A stretch of 64,000 nt of DNA from CAJBVW01 sp964457335 (GTDB lineage: Bacteria > Myxococcota_A > UBA796 > SXON01): positions 1-64,000 of the forward strand of contig CAYWGD010000030.1 in assembly GCA_964457335.1 (NCBI GenBank). Reading direction: 5' to 3'. Positions 1 through 7,773 of the stretch are shown piece by piece. A program made the position numbers and the translations under genes. The notes beneath the pieces were generated by a model, which had not been told where the DNA came from, ran no database searches, and worked only from the letters and a program-made list of their open reading frames with translations. Position 1 is the stretch's first letter; every line of letters starts with the position of its first letter.

Positions 1-18
1 ACGCCCCCGCCCCCGGGG

Positions 19-47
19 CGGTCGGCCGGCGCGCGGCCGGCCGACCG
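19..47. terminator. GC-rich hairpin downstream of the minus-strand operon
   Basis: Perfect 11-bp inverted repeat (CGGTCGGCCGG, 7-base loop, CCGGCCGACCG) about 85 bases past the stop codon of the leftmost minus-strand gene. There is no U-tract on either side, so it is at best a weak or factor-assisted terminator. The rest of bases 1-130 is GC-rich and shows no coding frame. Confidence 0.4.
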
Positions 48-130
48 AGGGCCTCCGGCCCGAGCCTGGAAGACACCCGACCCGGGCGTCCGCGCCCGGG
101 GCGCGCCCAGCCGGAGCCGCGCCCGGGGGC

Positions 131-466
131 CTACCGCTCCATGTCCGCGGGGCTCCACGGAGGCTCGGTGACGATGCGCACGTCGGCCTCGAAGCCGACC
201 TCCCCGAGCGCGTGCGCGCAGGCCCCCACGAGCCAGGAGGCGAGCGGGCAGCCGGCGGTGGTGGGCGTCAACGCGACGTGGGCGACGTTCTCCTCGATGT
301 CGATGGCGCGCACCATGCCCATGCGCACCACGTCGATGCCCGTCTCGGGGTCGATGACGCCCCGCAGGGCGCGCAGCGCCTCGCCGGCCTCGCCGGTCGC
401 GTGGTGGATGGCGTTGGACGGGGCGTCGGGGGCGAACAGGCCCTTCAGCGTGTCGAGGAAGCTCAC
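131..466 (-). CDS. MIP18/DUF59 family protein (metal-sulfur cluster assembly type)
   Basis: 111 aa. The protein has the MIP18/PaaD-like fold signature: a short N-terminal helix, then VIDPETGIDVVRMGMVRAID (about 46-65) and the conserved TTAGCPLASW segment (about 80) with the family Cys. Relatives help mature Fe-S clusters or carry iron. The GTG start at 466 is chosen because it overlaps the stop of the upstream gene as GTGA, and the family N-terminus begins just inside it. It is the last gene of a three-gene operon with a DUF1858/DUF2249 protein and an NnrS-like membrane protein, a set often seen near denitrification genes, so a role in repairing or building Fe-S or haem enzymes under nitrosative conditions is inferred. 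Confidence 0.75.
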   Translation of the reverse strand: MSFLDTLKGLFAPDAPSNAIHHATGEAGEALRALRGVIDPETGIDVVRMGMVRAIDIEENVAHVALTPTTAGCPLASWLVGACAHALGEVGFEADVRIVTEPPWSPADMER

Positions 467-1917
467 GGGACCTCCGAGGTGGTGCCGGGCAGCGCCACGG
501 CGGCGCGCCAGGCCCGGAAGACGTTTCGGCCCGCGCCCGCGACCGTCGCGAGGTGCAGGGCGGCGCCGAGCGCCAGGAGGGCGGCCCCGGCGCGAGCGAG
601 CGGCTCGACCGCCACGGCGAGCCCCCCGACGAGGAGGAGCCCCCCGACCACACCGGCGGCCGCCTGGGCCCACGCGACCCGCGCGTCGACGAGCGAGGTG
701 GGCGCCGCGCTCGAGCGCCCGGCCAGCACGCGCGCCCAGAGCAGGAAGGGCACGACGCGCGCGGCGACGCCGTGCTGGAGCGGCAGGAGCCAGAGGACGA
801 ACGCGGCGGCCACGAGAACGTGGGGCGCGACGGCGCCGGAGACCGCGCCCACGGCCACGGCCGACAGCCCCACGAGCGCGCCGGACGCCTGGACGAGCCC
901 GGGCCCCGCGTGGACGAGGCCCCGCGCGGCGCCGAGGAGGCTCCGGAGGAGCAGCACCACGGCGAGCGCGGCGCCGGCGGCCCAGAGCGCGGGCGCGGCG
1001 GCGGCGAGCCCGCCGAACCAGAGGAGGCCGGCGACGAGGAGCAGCCCGGGCGGCGGCTCGCGGCCCAGCGCGAACATGGGCAGGAGCAGCCCGGCGAGCC
1101 CGATCTCCCAGCCGCCGATCCAGCCCACGGCCAGGAGGGCCACGTGGCGGCCGATCCCGGCGACGGGGTCGGCGAGCACCGGGTGGCCGAGCGTGCCGGC
1201 GTAGAGCGCGGCGGCGTAGCCGAGCCCGACCCACGACGCCGCCTCGGCGCCGAGGAGCCACGCGCGCACGCCCACCCGCCCCCGCGCGCGGGCCAGGAGC
1301 GCCGCGACGGTGAGCGAGCGCGCCACGAGCCCCGCGATCACGAGGGCGGCGCCGACCGCGCCGAGGAGCGTGGGCCCGGCGAGCCCGATCCAGAGGCACG
1401 ACGCGCCGAGGACCACGGCGGGGCCGGCGCCGCGGGCGACCGCGAGGGCCCAGGGCGGGAGCGGGGTAGCGGTCACGACGGGCGTGAGCTGCCAGCCCGC
1501 GCCCAGGACGGGCAGGAGCAGCCCGCCGATGACGACGAGGTGCACCCCGAGCAGCAGCGCCGGCCAGCCGTACCACCCCGCGTGGAGCGGCGCGCCCGCG
1601 GCCACGACGAGCCAGCCCGCGAGCTCGGCGAGCAGGCCGACGCCCATGGGGAGCGCGACGAGGCCGAGGGGGACGAGCGTGGCGGCGGGCGGCGCGCCCG
1701 CGATGCCGCCAGGCGCGATGCCGCCAGGCGCGACGCCGCCAGGCGCGACGCCGCCAGGCGCGACGCCGCCAGGCGCGACGCCGCCAGGGTCCCCCACGCC
1801 CGACGCCGACCCGGACGGCCGCGAGGTGGCGCCACCGGTGCCCGCGCCGAGGACCCCGTCGCCGGAGCCGCCCCCGACGCGCCGCGCGCCACCCCGCCGC
1901 TCACCGCCGTCGGACAT
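463..1917 (-). CDS. Polytopic membrane protein, NnrS-like
   Basis: 484 aa with about 12 hydrophobic segments from residue 76 to the C-terminus. Conserved-looking His residues sit in or near membrane segments (LHAGWYGWP, GVHLVVIGG, PLQHGVAARVVPF), as in the NnrS/haem-copper-like membrane family tied to nitric oxide metabolism; the assignment rests on this pattern and on context. The first 70 residues are Gly/Pro/Ala-rich and include a GGVAP repeat encoded by a 15-bp minisatellite, so the true start could lie later than the ATG at 1917. It overlaps the upstream gene by 17 bases and the downstream gene by 4, so all three are probably translated together. Confidence 0.6.
   Translation of the reverse strand: MSDGGERRGGARRVGGGSGDGVLGAGTGGATSRPSGSASGVGDPGGVAPGGVAPGGVAPGGVAPGGIAPGGIAGAPPAATLVPLGLVALPMGVGLLAELAGWLVVAAGAPLHAGWYGWPALLLGVHLVVIGGLLLPVLGAGWQLTPVVTATPLPPWALAVARGAGPAVVLGASCLWIGLAGPTLLGAVGAALVIAGLVARSLTVAALLARARGRVGVRAWLLGAEAASWVGLGYAAALYAGTLGHPVLADPVAGIGRHVALLAVGWIGGWEIGLAGLLLPMFALGREPPPGLLLVAGLLWFGGLAAAAPALWAAGAALAVVLLLRSLLGAARGLVHAGPGLVQASGALVGLSAVAVGAVSGAVAPHVLVAAAFVLWLLPLQHGVAARVVPFLLWARVLAGRSSAAPTSLVDARVAWAQAAAGVVGGLLLVGGLAVAVEPLARAGAALLALGAALHLATVAGAGRNVFRAWRAAVALPGTTSEVP
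1711..1785. repeat. 15-bp tandem repeat, five units, in frame
   Basis: Five complete units of AGGCGCGACGCCGCC (the first has a T for C), with decayed half-units on both sides. It encodes the Gly-Gly-Val/Ile-Ala-Pro pentapeptide run in the N-terminal tail of the NnrS-like protein. The 15-bp period keeps the frame, so copy number can change without harming the gene. Confidence 0.9.
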
Positions 1918-2695
1918 CGATGACCACCGCTTCGGGGGTGTGCGTGATCGTCCACGCGAGGCCGCGCTCCTGGAGGTGGGGCCAGAGCAGCGCCGGCTCG
2001 CGCGCGTGCAGGATGCGAAGCGGGAGCCGGCCCGCGTCCGCGGCGGCGAGCACCCGGCGCATGGGCTCGGGAGGCGCCAGCTCGCGGACGTCGACCTCCC
2101 AACCGCCGTCGACCGCCACGGCGAACTCGGCCAGCTCCGCCGCGTCGTCCTCCTCCGGCGCGGCCGCCGTGGGGGCTCCGCGCCCGAACGTCACGTGGCA
2201 CGCATCCCCCTCCCAACGGGTCCACGCGCCCCACCCCTGCCGGCCGAGGAGCCCGACGAGCGGCACGGGCTCGAAGGGCGCGACCACCGTGAGCTGGCCG
2301 CCCGCGGGGACCGCGCGGAGCGCCTTGAGGATGGCGGCGAGCGGGTCCTCGCCGGCGGCGAGGATCGGGCGCGCGTCGAACACGGTCACCCGCGCGGCGT
2401 CGAACCAGGGCGGCGCCGGCTCCGCGGGGCCGCGCGGCGCGGGCGGGAGGTGGGCGGCCCGGGGGGCTTCGGCGCCGGCCGGCGGGCCGACGGGGCAGTT
2501 CATCACCGCGACGAGGGCGTCCACGTCGACGCCCGCGATGCGCGCGGCGTCGGCGACGGTGACGAGCTTCGGGAGCACGCGCCCCAGCACCGGGTGGTGG
2601 AGCCGGGCGAAGGCGGGGTGGAACGCGGAGAGCACGTCCCGCAGCTCGGGGCGGCGCGCGAGCGCGTCGGAGACGCGCGTGGCGGCGGTGATCAT
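1901..2695 (-). CDS. DUF1858 + DUF2249 domain protein
   Basis: 264 aa. Residues 1-70 match the DUF1858 pattern (MITAATRVSDALARRPELRD, then a PKLVTVADAARIAGVD segment). Two DUF2249-like modules follow: about 115-185 (VTVFDARPILAAGEDPLAAI, then GGQLTVVAPFEPVPL) and about 200-264 (WEVDVRELAPPEPM, LPLRILHAREPALL). DUF2249 proteins are often encoded with nitrite or NO reductases; their biochemistry is not settled. The ATG at 2695 is chosen because the DUF1858 domain starts there and upstream codons are Arg-rich and non-domain. It is the first gene of its operon, with a sigma-54-type promoter about 140 bases upstream. Confidence 0.75.
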   Translation of the reverse strand: MITAATRVSDALARRPELRDVLSAFHPAFARLHHPVLGRVLPKLVTVADAARIAGVDVDALVAVMNCPVGPPAGAEAPRAAHLPPAPRGPAEPAPPWFDAARVTVFDARPILAAGEDPLAAILKALRAVPAGGQLTVVAPFEPVPLVGLLGRQGWGAWTRWEGDACHVTFGRGAPTAAAPEEDDAAELAEFAVAVDGGWEVDVRELAPPEPMRRVLAAADAGRLPLRILHAREPALLWPHLQERGLAWTITHTPEAVVIDVRRR

Positions 2696-2833
2696 GGGAG
2701 GGCTCCGGGAAGCGGGATGGACGCGGCCCGGGGGCGTCGCGCGCCGGCGAGACCGCCGACGAGCGCGCTGGAGTTGCGATGGGACGTGGTGCGACCGGGC
2801 ATCGTGCAAGCAGACCGTGTGCACGAAAGCCCT

Positions 2834-2848
2834 GCAAGTCGCGGGCCA
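2834..2848 (-). promoter_or_regulatory. Sigma-54-type -24/-12 promoter for the DUF1858/NnrS-like operon
   Basis: On the minus strand the site reads TGGCCCG-CGAC-TTGC. This is the sigma-54 consensus TGGCACG-N4-TTGC with one change (A to C in the -24 element) and exact spacing. It would start transcription near 2822, giving a leader of about 125 bases before the ATG at 2695. Bases 2849-2935 hold GGGAGGGGCGG-like repeats but no clear activator site. Two better matches to the same element lie before the nap and nir operons. Confidence 0.6.
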
Positions 2849-2935
2849 CTGTCGTTGGGCGGCCCTCGGGAGGGGCGGCGGACCTCGGGGGAGCGGCGAC
2901 CCCCGGGAGGGGCGGGGGCCCTCGGGGGGAGGCCT

Positions 2936-4258
2936 TCAGAACTGGATGGTCCGCTCCGCGAGCGGGAGGGCCGCGAGGTGCCCCCGCTCCGCGTAGAACC
3001 CTCGCCAGAGGCGCAGGTAGCCGTCGAGGAGCTCGTCCGGGGTCAAACGCGCCGGGCGGAACACCACGTTGGCGTCGTTGTAGCGCCGCCACTCGCGGGT
3101 GAGGATGCGGCCCTCCCGGTCGAGCCGGCGCCACGCCGGGGTGTTCGGGTACGGCGTGAAGACGGCGAACTCGGCCTTCCGGATGCCGCTCCGATCGGCG
3201 AAGTCGAGCATGCGGTCCACGGTGCCGACGTCGTCGGCGTCGTTGCCGAGCAGGAAGGAGGTGTAGGGCTCGATGCCGTGGTCCCAGGCGCGGCGGATCG
3301 CCTCGTGGGCCTGGGCCAGCGCCGCGGGGTCCCGGCCGGTGAACGCGCGGGTGGTGATCGGGTCGAAACCGCCCACGAGGTAGAACATGTCGACCCCTGC
3401 GGCCTTCGCGCGCGCGAGCAGCGAGCTCGGCGCGGCCAGGATCATCGGCATGCTGATGCCGACGTAGGAGATGACCGACAACGCGCCGCCGGCCGACGCG
3501 CCGGCCTCGGCGAGCGCGTCGAAGAGCTCGCCCATGCGACGCCAGCCCGCCGTGCCGGGGAGCCAGCCGGTGTCCTCCGTGAGGCAGGCGCGCTTGCCCC
3601 GCGCGGCGAGCGCGGCGGCCTGGGCCTGGACGTGTTGGAGCGGGAACGCCCGGATCTTCTTCCCCATCGTGCCGGGCAGCGCGCAGGCGTCACACGCGAG
3701 CGGGCAGCCGCGGGACACCTGGAGCGGGTAGTCGTCCGGCTCGAAGCCGAGACGCTCCTGGTCGATGTAGAGGCCCACGGCCGGCGGCGGCAGGGTCGCC
3801 ACGTCCGCGTACACCGGGCCGTAGACGGGCTTCAGCGCGCCCCGCCCGCGGGCCGCGGCCTCGGCGTCGGCGAGCACCTCCCGCCACACCGGCTCCCCCT
3901 CCCCGATCACCACGGCGTCGACGTGGGGGGCCACCTCGGCGGGCATCATCGTGGGGAAGATGCCCCCGGCGACGACGCGCTTCCCCATGGCCCGGAAGTG
4001 GTCGGCGAGCGCCAGCGCGCGCGTGGCGGCGGGCGTGAAGAAGCTCAGCGCGACGAGGTCGGCGTCGGTGGGCGTGTCCGCGGGGGCGAGGCGATCGTCG
4101 CGGTACTCGATCTCCCAGTCGGGCGGCGTGCACGCCGCGAGCGACGCGATGCCGAGCGACGGCGAGCCCAGGTACTCGTTCATCGGCACCCACTGCCGGA
4201 GCTCCGGGTGGCTCTCGGCGTGGCGGTCGAAGCGCGGGTAGACGAAGAGGACCTTCAT
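2936..4258 (-). CDS. B12-binding-type radical SAM enzyme
   Basis: 440 aa. Residues 1-130 form a Rossmann-like cobalamin-binding-type domain (MKVLFVYPRF at the start, DLVALSFFTP, GGIFPTMMP, VVIGEGEPVW). The radical SAM core follows with the [4Fe-4S] motif C185-x3-C189-x2-C192 (SRGCPLACDACALPG), then GNDADDVGTVDRMLDFA and PYPNTPAWRRL elements typical of B12-radical SAM enzymes. Such enzymes often methylate or rearrange unactivated carbons; the substrate here is unknown. The gene is the last of an operon whose other members include an acyl carrier protein and an acyl-CoA dehydrogenase-like enzyme, so an acyl-ACP substrate is possible. The ATG at 4258 overlaps the upstream stop by 4 bases (ATGA). 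Confidence 0.8.
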   Translation of the reverse strand: MKVLFVYPRFDRHAESHPELRQWVPMNEYLGSPSLGIASLAACTPPDWEIEYRDDRLAPADTPTDADLVALSFFTPAATRALALADHFRAMGKRVVAGGIFPTMMPAEVAPHVDAVVIGEGEPVWREVLADAEAAARGRGALKPVYGPVYADVATLPPPAVGLYIDQERLGFEPDDYPLQVSRGCPLACDACALPGTMGKKIRAFPLQHVQAQAAALAARGKRACLTEDTGWLPGTAGWRRMGELFDALAEAGASAGGALSVISYVGISMPMILAAPSSLLARAKAAGVDMFYLVGGFDPITTRAFTGRDPAALAQAHEAIRRAWDHGIEPYTSFLLGNDADDVGTVDRMLDFADRSGIRKAEFAVFTPYPNTPAWRRLDREGRILTREWRRYNDANVVFRPARLTPDELLDGYLRLWRGFYAERGHLAALPLAERTIQF

Positions 4259-5784
4259 GCGGGCACCTGGGAAGCGAGGGCCCGGTCGAGGAGCCCGGGG
4301 TCGGGGAGCGGGCGGAGGAGCCGCGCGAAGCGGGCGCGCGCCTCGTCGAGCCAGAGCTCGGCGAGGGCGGCGTCGGCGTCGGAGGCGACGGCGCGCACGG
4401 CGGCGTCGGTGACGTCGCGGAGGATCGCGGCCTCGCCGAGCGCGTGGAGCAGCGCGGGGCGCGCGAGGAGCCGCGCGCCGTGGGCCCGGGCGAGCTCGTC
4501 GCGGAAGCCGCGGACGTCCGCGTGGAGAGCGTCGGCGGACGCGGCGAAGGTGTCGGTCGAGACGCTCGACCCACCCGCACGATCGGGGGGGCGTTGCGGG
4601 GGGGCGGAGCCCCCCTGCCCCAAGAGAGGCACCCTCGAGACGGGCCGCGTGGCCTCCACGAGGCCGCGATGGACGCGCAACACGTCGTTCGCACCCTCGA
4701 AGATCCGCGTGATGCGGGCGTCGCGTAGCAAGAGCGCGATGCCGGTCTCCTCGATGAAGCCGGCGCCGCCGTGCAGCTGGAGCGCGTCGTCGACCACGCT
4801 CCAGGCGGCCTCGCTCGCGAACACCTTGGCGGAGCCGGACAGCGCGGCGAGGGCCTCGGGATCGGCCTGGCTGGCGGCATGCCGCACGATCGCGCGCATG
4901 GCGAAGGCCCGCGCGTGCATGGCGGCGAGCTGGGCGCGGACGACGTCCATGGCGAGCAGCGCGCGGCCGAACTGCCGGCGGCTCGCGACGTGCGCCCGGG
5001 TGGCGTCGATGGCGGCGCGCGCGGTGCCGCAGCAGCCCGCCGCCATCACGGTGCGCCCCCACGCGAGCACGTGCGCGAGGTGCGCCATCCCCTCCCCCGG
5101 CGCGCCGACGACGCGGCCGGGGTCGACGCGCACGTCGTCGAGGTGAAGCGTGGTGGTCGACGAGCCGCGCAGCCCGAGCTTGTGCTCCTCGGCGCCGGTG
5201 ACGACGCCGTCCTCGCGCGCGAGCAGCAGCAGGCTGTGCGCCCGCGCGCCGAAGTCCGGCGTGGCGGCGGTGATCGTGAACACGTCCGCGAAGCCGCCGT
5301 TGGTCACGAAGATCTTCTCGCCGTCGACGCGCAGGCGCCCGTCCGCGCCGCGCACGGCCTTCGTGCGGATGGCGCCCAGGTCGCTGCCCGCGCCGGCCTC
5401 CGTCGTGGCGAACGCGGCGACACGCGCGCCGGTGGCGAGCCGCGGGAGCCACTCGTCGCGGAGGGCGTCGCCGCCGAACGCGACGAGGCCGCGCGTCCCG
5501 AGGCCGAGGTGGAGGCCCACGGAGGTCGCCAGCGCCCGGTCGTGGCGCGCGAGCCCGGCGATCACGTCGCCGATGGCGACGAGCGAGACCCCGAAGCCGC
5601 CGTGCGAGGCTGGGATGGAGAGGCCGAACAGCCCGAGCTCGGCGAGGCCGCGGAGCAGGGGGCGGTCGATGCGGGCGCGCGCGTCGACGGCGCGGGCGTC
5701 CACGTGGCGGGCACAGAAGGTGTCCACGCTCGCGAGCAGCGCGGCGACGATCTCCCCCTCGTCGACCGGGGCGCTGTCAGACAC
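4255..5784 (-). CDS. Acyl-CoA (or acyl-ACP) dehydrogenase
   Basis: 509 aa FAD enzyme. Residues 40-170 are the N-terminal helical domain, with FATTEAGAGSDLGAIRTKAV as the FAD/substrate loop. The middle beta domain contains FVTNGGFADVFTI, and the C-terminal helical domain has GGAGFIEETGIALLLRDARI and RIFEGANDV. The protein is longer than the usual 380-400 aa because of about 110 residues after the catalytic core. A palindromic repeat (4585-4626) is translated within that extension as a Gly/Pro-rich linker (LLGQGGSAPPQRPPD). Its overlap with an adjacent ACP gene suggests that it oxidises an acyl chain held on ACP; this is inference. Confidence 0.85.
   Translation of the reverse strand: MSDSAPVDEGEIVAALLASVDTFCARHVDARAVDARARIDRPLLRGLAELGLFGLSIPASHGGFGVSLVAIGDVIAGLARHDRALATSVGLHLGLGTRGLVAFGGDALRDEWLPRLATGARVAAFATTEAGAGSDLGAIRTKAVRGADGRLRVDGEKIFVTNGGFADVFTITAATPDFGARAHSLLLLAREDGVVTGAEEHKLGLRGSSTTTLHLDDVRVDPGRVVGAPGEGMAHLAHVLAWGRTVMAAGCCGTARAAIDATRAHVASRRQFGRALLAMDVVRAQLAAMHARAFAMRAIVRHAASQADPEALAALSGSAKVFASEAAWSVVDDALQLHGGAGFIEETGIALLLRDARITRIFEGANDVLRVHRGLVEATRPVSRVPLLGQGGSAPPQRPPDRAGGSSVSTDTFAASADALHADVRGFRDELARAHGARLLARPALLHALGEAAILRDVTDAAVRAVASDADAALAELWLDEARARFARLLRPLPDPGLLDRALASQVPA
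4585..4626. repeat. Dispersed GC-rich palindromic repeat, copy A
   Basis: GC-rich palindrome: GGGGGGGCGTTGCGGGGGGG, a short loop, then its near complement ending in CCCCAAGA. It shares the core CCCCCGCAACGCCCC (opposite strand) with copies at 15608, 46964 and 52391. It lies inside the acyl-CoA dehydrogenase gene, is read in frame, and adds a disordered-looking linker after the FAD-binding core. Confidence 0.75.
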
Positions 5785-6031
5785 GGGCGAGGTGCCGCTC
5801 GGCGAGGTCCACCACCTCGCTCACCCGCTCGATGCCCATGGTCTCCTCGAGCTCCACGTCGATGCCGAACTCGTCGGAGAGCATGCCGAGGAGCTCCATC
5901 GCGGCGACGGAGTCGAAGCCGAGGTCGGCGCGCAGGCGATCGTCGGGGCGGATGCGGTCCGCGGGGGTGGTGCAGAGCTGGGCGAGGAGGCGGCGCACGC
6001 GCGTCTCGGTGAGGGAGGAGTCGGGGATCAC
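5777..6031 (-). CDS. Acyl carrier protein
   Basis: 84 aa with the phosphopantetheine site LGFDSVAAMELL (Ser41) and the usual four-helix length. The GTG start at 6031 overlaps the upstream stop as GTGA and starts the protein directly before the first helix. The stop overlaps the dehydrogenase start by 8 bases. As a stand-alone ACP between an epimerase and a dehydrogenase it probably carries the intermediate of this operon's pathway rather than serving general fatty-acid synthesis. Confidence 0.85.
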   Translation of the reverse strand: MIPDSSLTETRVRRLLAQLCTTPADRIRPDDRLRADLGFDSVAAMELLGMLSDEFGIDVELEETMGIERVSEVVDLAERHLARV

Positions 6032-7017
6032 GTGGGCTCCGGGGTGGGGGGGAGGAGGCGCTGGCGGCGGGCCCAGGCGTCGAAGGTGTCGAGGGTGTCG
6101 GCCAGCGGGCGCCACCGCGCGCCCAGGGCGGACGCGGCGAGCGCCGTGTCGAGGGGGCGACCGTGGAGGACGAGGTCCACGAGCTCGCGGGGGAGCGGCG
6201 CGCGGGCGCGGGTGGCCTCGGCCTCGGCCTCGGCGGCGTCGGCCCAGGCGCGGGCGGCGGGCGCGGGCAGCGGAGAAGAGGGCGGGCGCGTGCCGTAGCG
6301 GGCCGAGAGCGCCACGAGGAGCGCGTGCAGGCCGACGTCGTGGCCCGAGAGGATCACCCGGCGCGGCGGCGCGGGCATCGTGGCGAGGCGGGCCACGGCC
6401 GCGCCCACGTCGCGCGCGTCGACCAGCGAGACGAGCCCGTCGGGGTGGATGGGGTCGAGCCCGCGCGCCACGGCGAGGAGCAGCGCGCACGTCCCGACGC
6501 GCCGGTCCTCCGCGCCCAGGCACCCCGACGGGCAGGCGATGACGGTCTCGAAGCGCCGCTCGGCCGCGACCAGCGCCTCCATCTCCCACTTGAGGTCGTG
6601 GTACACGCCGAAGCCCGGCGCGGCGGCGAAGACGTGCGACTCGTCGCTGGGCCCGGCGGGGGCGGGCGCGACGGTGGCGGTGCTCGAGACGTACACGAGG
6701 CGGCGCACGCCCGCGGACGCGGCGGCGTCGAGCAGCGCGCGGGTCTGGCGCCGGCCGACGGCGAGCGTGCCCGCGCGGTCGAGCGAGCTCCGCGGGTAGT
6801 GGGCGCCCGCGTGGACCACGACCTCGGCCCCGGCGAGGTGGTGGGCGAGCGCGGGGTCGTCGAGGTCGACCCGCTCGGCCCGAAGCCCCCGGGACTGGAG
6901 CGCGAGGCGCGGGGCGGTGCTGCGCTGGCCGCACCGGGGCTCGACGCCGAGCGCGCGGAGCGCGTCCACGACGTGCACGCCGAGAAAGCCGCTCGCCCCG
7001 ATCACCAGCACCGACAC
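6028..7017 (-). CDS. NAD(P)-dependent epimerase/dehydratase (extended SDR)
   Basis: 329 aa. The Rossmann motif GASGFLG is at residues 7-13 and the catalytic region reads VYVSSTATVAP followed by YHDLKWEME, the Y-x3-K of extended SDRs. Family members act on nucleotide sugars or as 3-beta-hydroxysteroid/dihydroflavonol-type reductases; the substrate is unknown. Reading can be extended to 7098, but that would cross the 20-bp palindrome at 7066. The GTG at 7017 has a GGGGAG ribosome site just upstream, so it is preferred; a second GTG two codons later is also possible. First gene of the epimerase-ACP-dehydrogenase-radical SAM operon. Confidence 0.75.
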   Translation of the reverse strand: MSVLVIGASGFLGVHVVDALRALGVEPRCGQRSTAPRLALQSRGLRAERVDLDDPALAHHLAGAEVVVHAGAHYPRSSLDRAGTLAVGRRQTRALLDAAASAGVRRLVYVSSTATVAPAPAGPSDESHVFAAAPGFGVYHDLKWEMEALVAAERRFETVIACPSGCLGAEDRRVGTCALLLAVARGLDPIHPDGLVSLVDARDVGAAVARLATMPAPPRRVILSGHDVGLHALLVALSARYGTRPPSSPLPAPAARAWADAAEAEAEATRARAPLPRELVDLVLHGRPLDTALAASALGARWRPLADTLDTFDAWARRQRLLPPTPEPT

Positions 7018-7065
7018 GCACTCCCCGGGAGGGCCGCCACCGTAGGCCGCGCCGTGCGCGCGGGA

Positions 7066-7085
7066 CATCGGACGATCGTCCGATG
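7066..7085. promoter_or_regulatory. Perfect 20-bp palindrome, probable operator
   Basis: CATCGGACGA followed directly by its reverse complement. It lies in the 91-base gap between the LuxR-type gene and the epimerase operon, about 50 bases upstream of the operon's first start codon. The length and symmetry suit a dimeric LuxR/FixJ-type regulator, and the neighbouring gene encodes one. A role as a terminator of the regulator gene is less likely because there is no loop or U-run. Confidence 0.55.
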
Positions 7086-7108
7086 GGCGGGCGCGCACGG
7101 TCCGCCTC

Positions 7109-7606
7109 TCAGCCGATGGCGCCCAGGGCGAGGGCCCGCGCGACGGCCTGCGAGCGCGTCCGCACGCCGAGCTTCCGCATCGCGTGCTCCATGTGTGTGC
7201 GCACCGTCGCCCCCGAGAGCCCGAGCCGCGCCGCGATCCGCGCGTTCGTGAGACCCCGCGCGACGAGCACGAGCACCTCGCGCTCGCGGGGGGTCAGCGG
7301 GTTCTCGCCCTCGGGCCCCTCGGGCGCGCGGAGGGCCACGACCCGCGCGGCGCCGACCGAAGCGCACTCCAGCTCGACGGCCCGGCCCCGCACGGAGACG
7401 ACGCCGTGGTGGCGCTGCTCGCCCCGCGCCGGCCCCGCGTGGGCGCACGGCCCGCACACGGCGCGCCCGTCGCGCCCCTGGGCGTCGACGAGGAGCCGGC
7501 ACGCGGCGCCGTGGGCCGCCCCCAGGAGCGCCTCGGCGGCGGGGTTGGCGTGGACGACGACGCCGTCGGCGTCCGTGACGAGGATCGGGAAGGGCGCGTC
7601 GGGCAT
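7109..7606 (-). CDS. PAS-LuxR transcription regulator with Cys-rich PAS
   Basis: 165 aa. An N-terminal PAS-like domain (about 5-95, ILVTDADGVVVHANPAAEAL) carries three Cys in a C36-x14-C51-x2-C54 arrangement (AACRLLV, AVCGPCAHAG) that could bind an Fe-S cluster, haem or another metal, or form a redox switch. A C-terminal LuxR HTH follows (LTPREREVLVLVARGLTNAR at 104-123, TVRTHMEHAMRKLG). The ATG at 7606 begins at the PAS domain; upstream in-frame codons are not domain-like and overlap the promoter of the divergent gene. Its position between the ACP operon and the nap operon suggests it regulates one or both. Confidence 0.8.
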   Translation of the reverse strand: MPDAPFPILVTDADGVVVHANPAAEALLGAAHGAACRLLVDAQGRDGRAVCGPCAHAGPARGEQRHHGVVSVRGRAVELECASVGAARVVALRAPEGPEGENPLTPREREVLVLVARGLTNARIAARLGLSGATVRTHMEHAMRKLGVRTRSQAVARALALGAIG

Positions 7607-7694
7607 GACGGGAGGGCCAGCACCCGCCGTGCCAGGGCCCGAGGTCCGGCCGAACGGGCGCCTGGCGGGCCCCACGGCGCCGGTCGAGCGCGCA

Positions 7695-7733
7695 TGTGTC
7701 AGACCGCACACCCCCCACGCGCCACCTGACACA
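7695..7733. promoter_or_regulatory. Inverted repeat upstream of the nap sigma-54 promoter, candidate activator site
   Basis: TGTGTCAG and CTGACACA form a perfect 8-bp inverted repeat with a 23-base spacer, which puts the arms about three helical turns apart. It ends 40 bases upstream of the -24 element at 7774. Sigma-54 promoters need an enhancer-binding activator, and this is the only clear symmetric site in the gap. The activator gene itself is not in the window. Confidence 0.45.
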
Positions 7734-7773
7734 GCGGACGGGGAGATCCGGAGACGGGCGCCACTCAAGGGAG

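Noticed and set aside
1711..1785. Possible CRISPR array
   Set aside because: Contiguous 15-bp units without spacers, in frame in a gene. No CRISPR repeat-spacer pattern or cas gene was seen anywhere in the window.
2849..2935. Copy of the dispersed palindrome upstream of the sigma-54 site
   Set aside because: GC-rich runs (CTCGGGAGGGGCGG-like) repeat here, but the CGCAACGCCCC core is missing.
1310..5146. Open plus-strand frame of 1278 codons
   Set aside because: It runs antisense across four well-supported genes (membrane protein, DUF2249 protein, radical SAM, dehydrogenase). Its Arg/Pro/Ala-rich product is typical of shadow frames in high-GC DNA.
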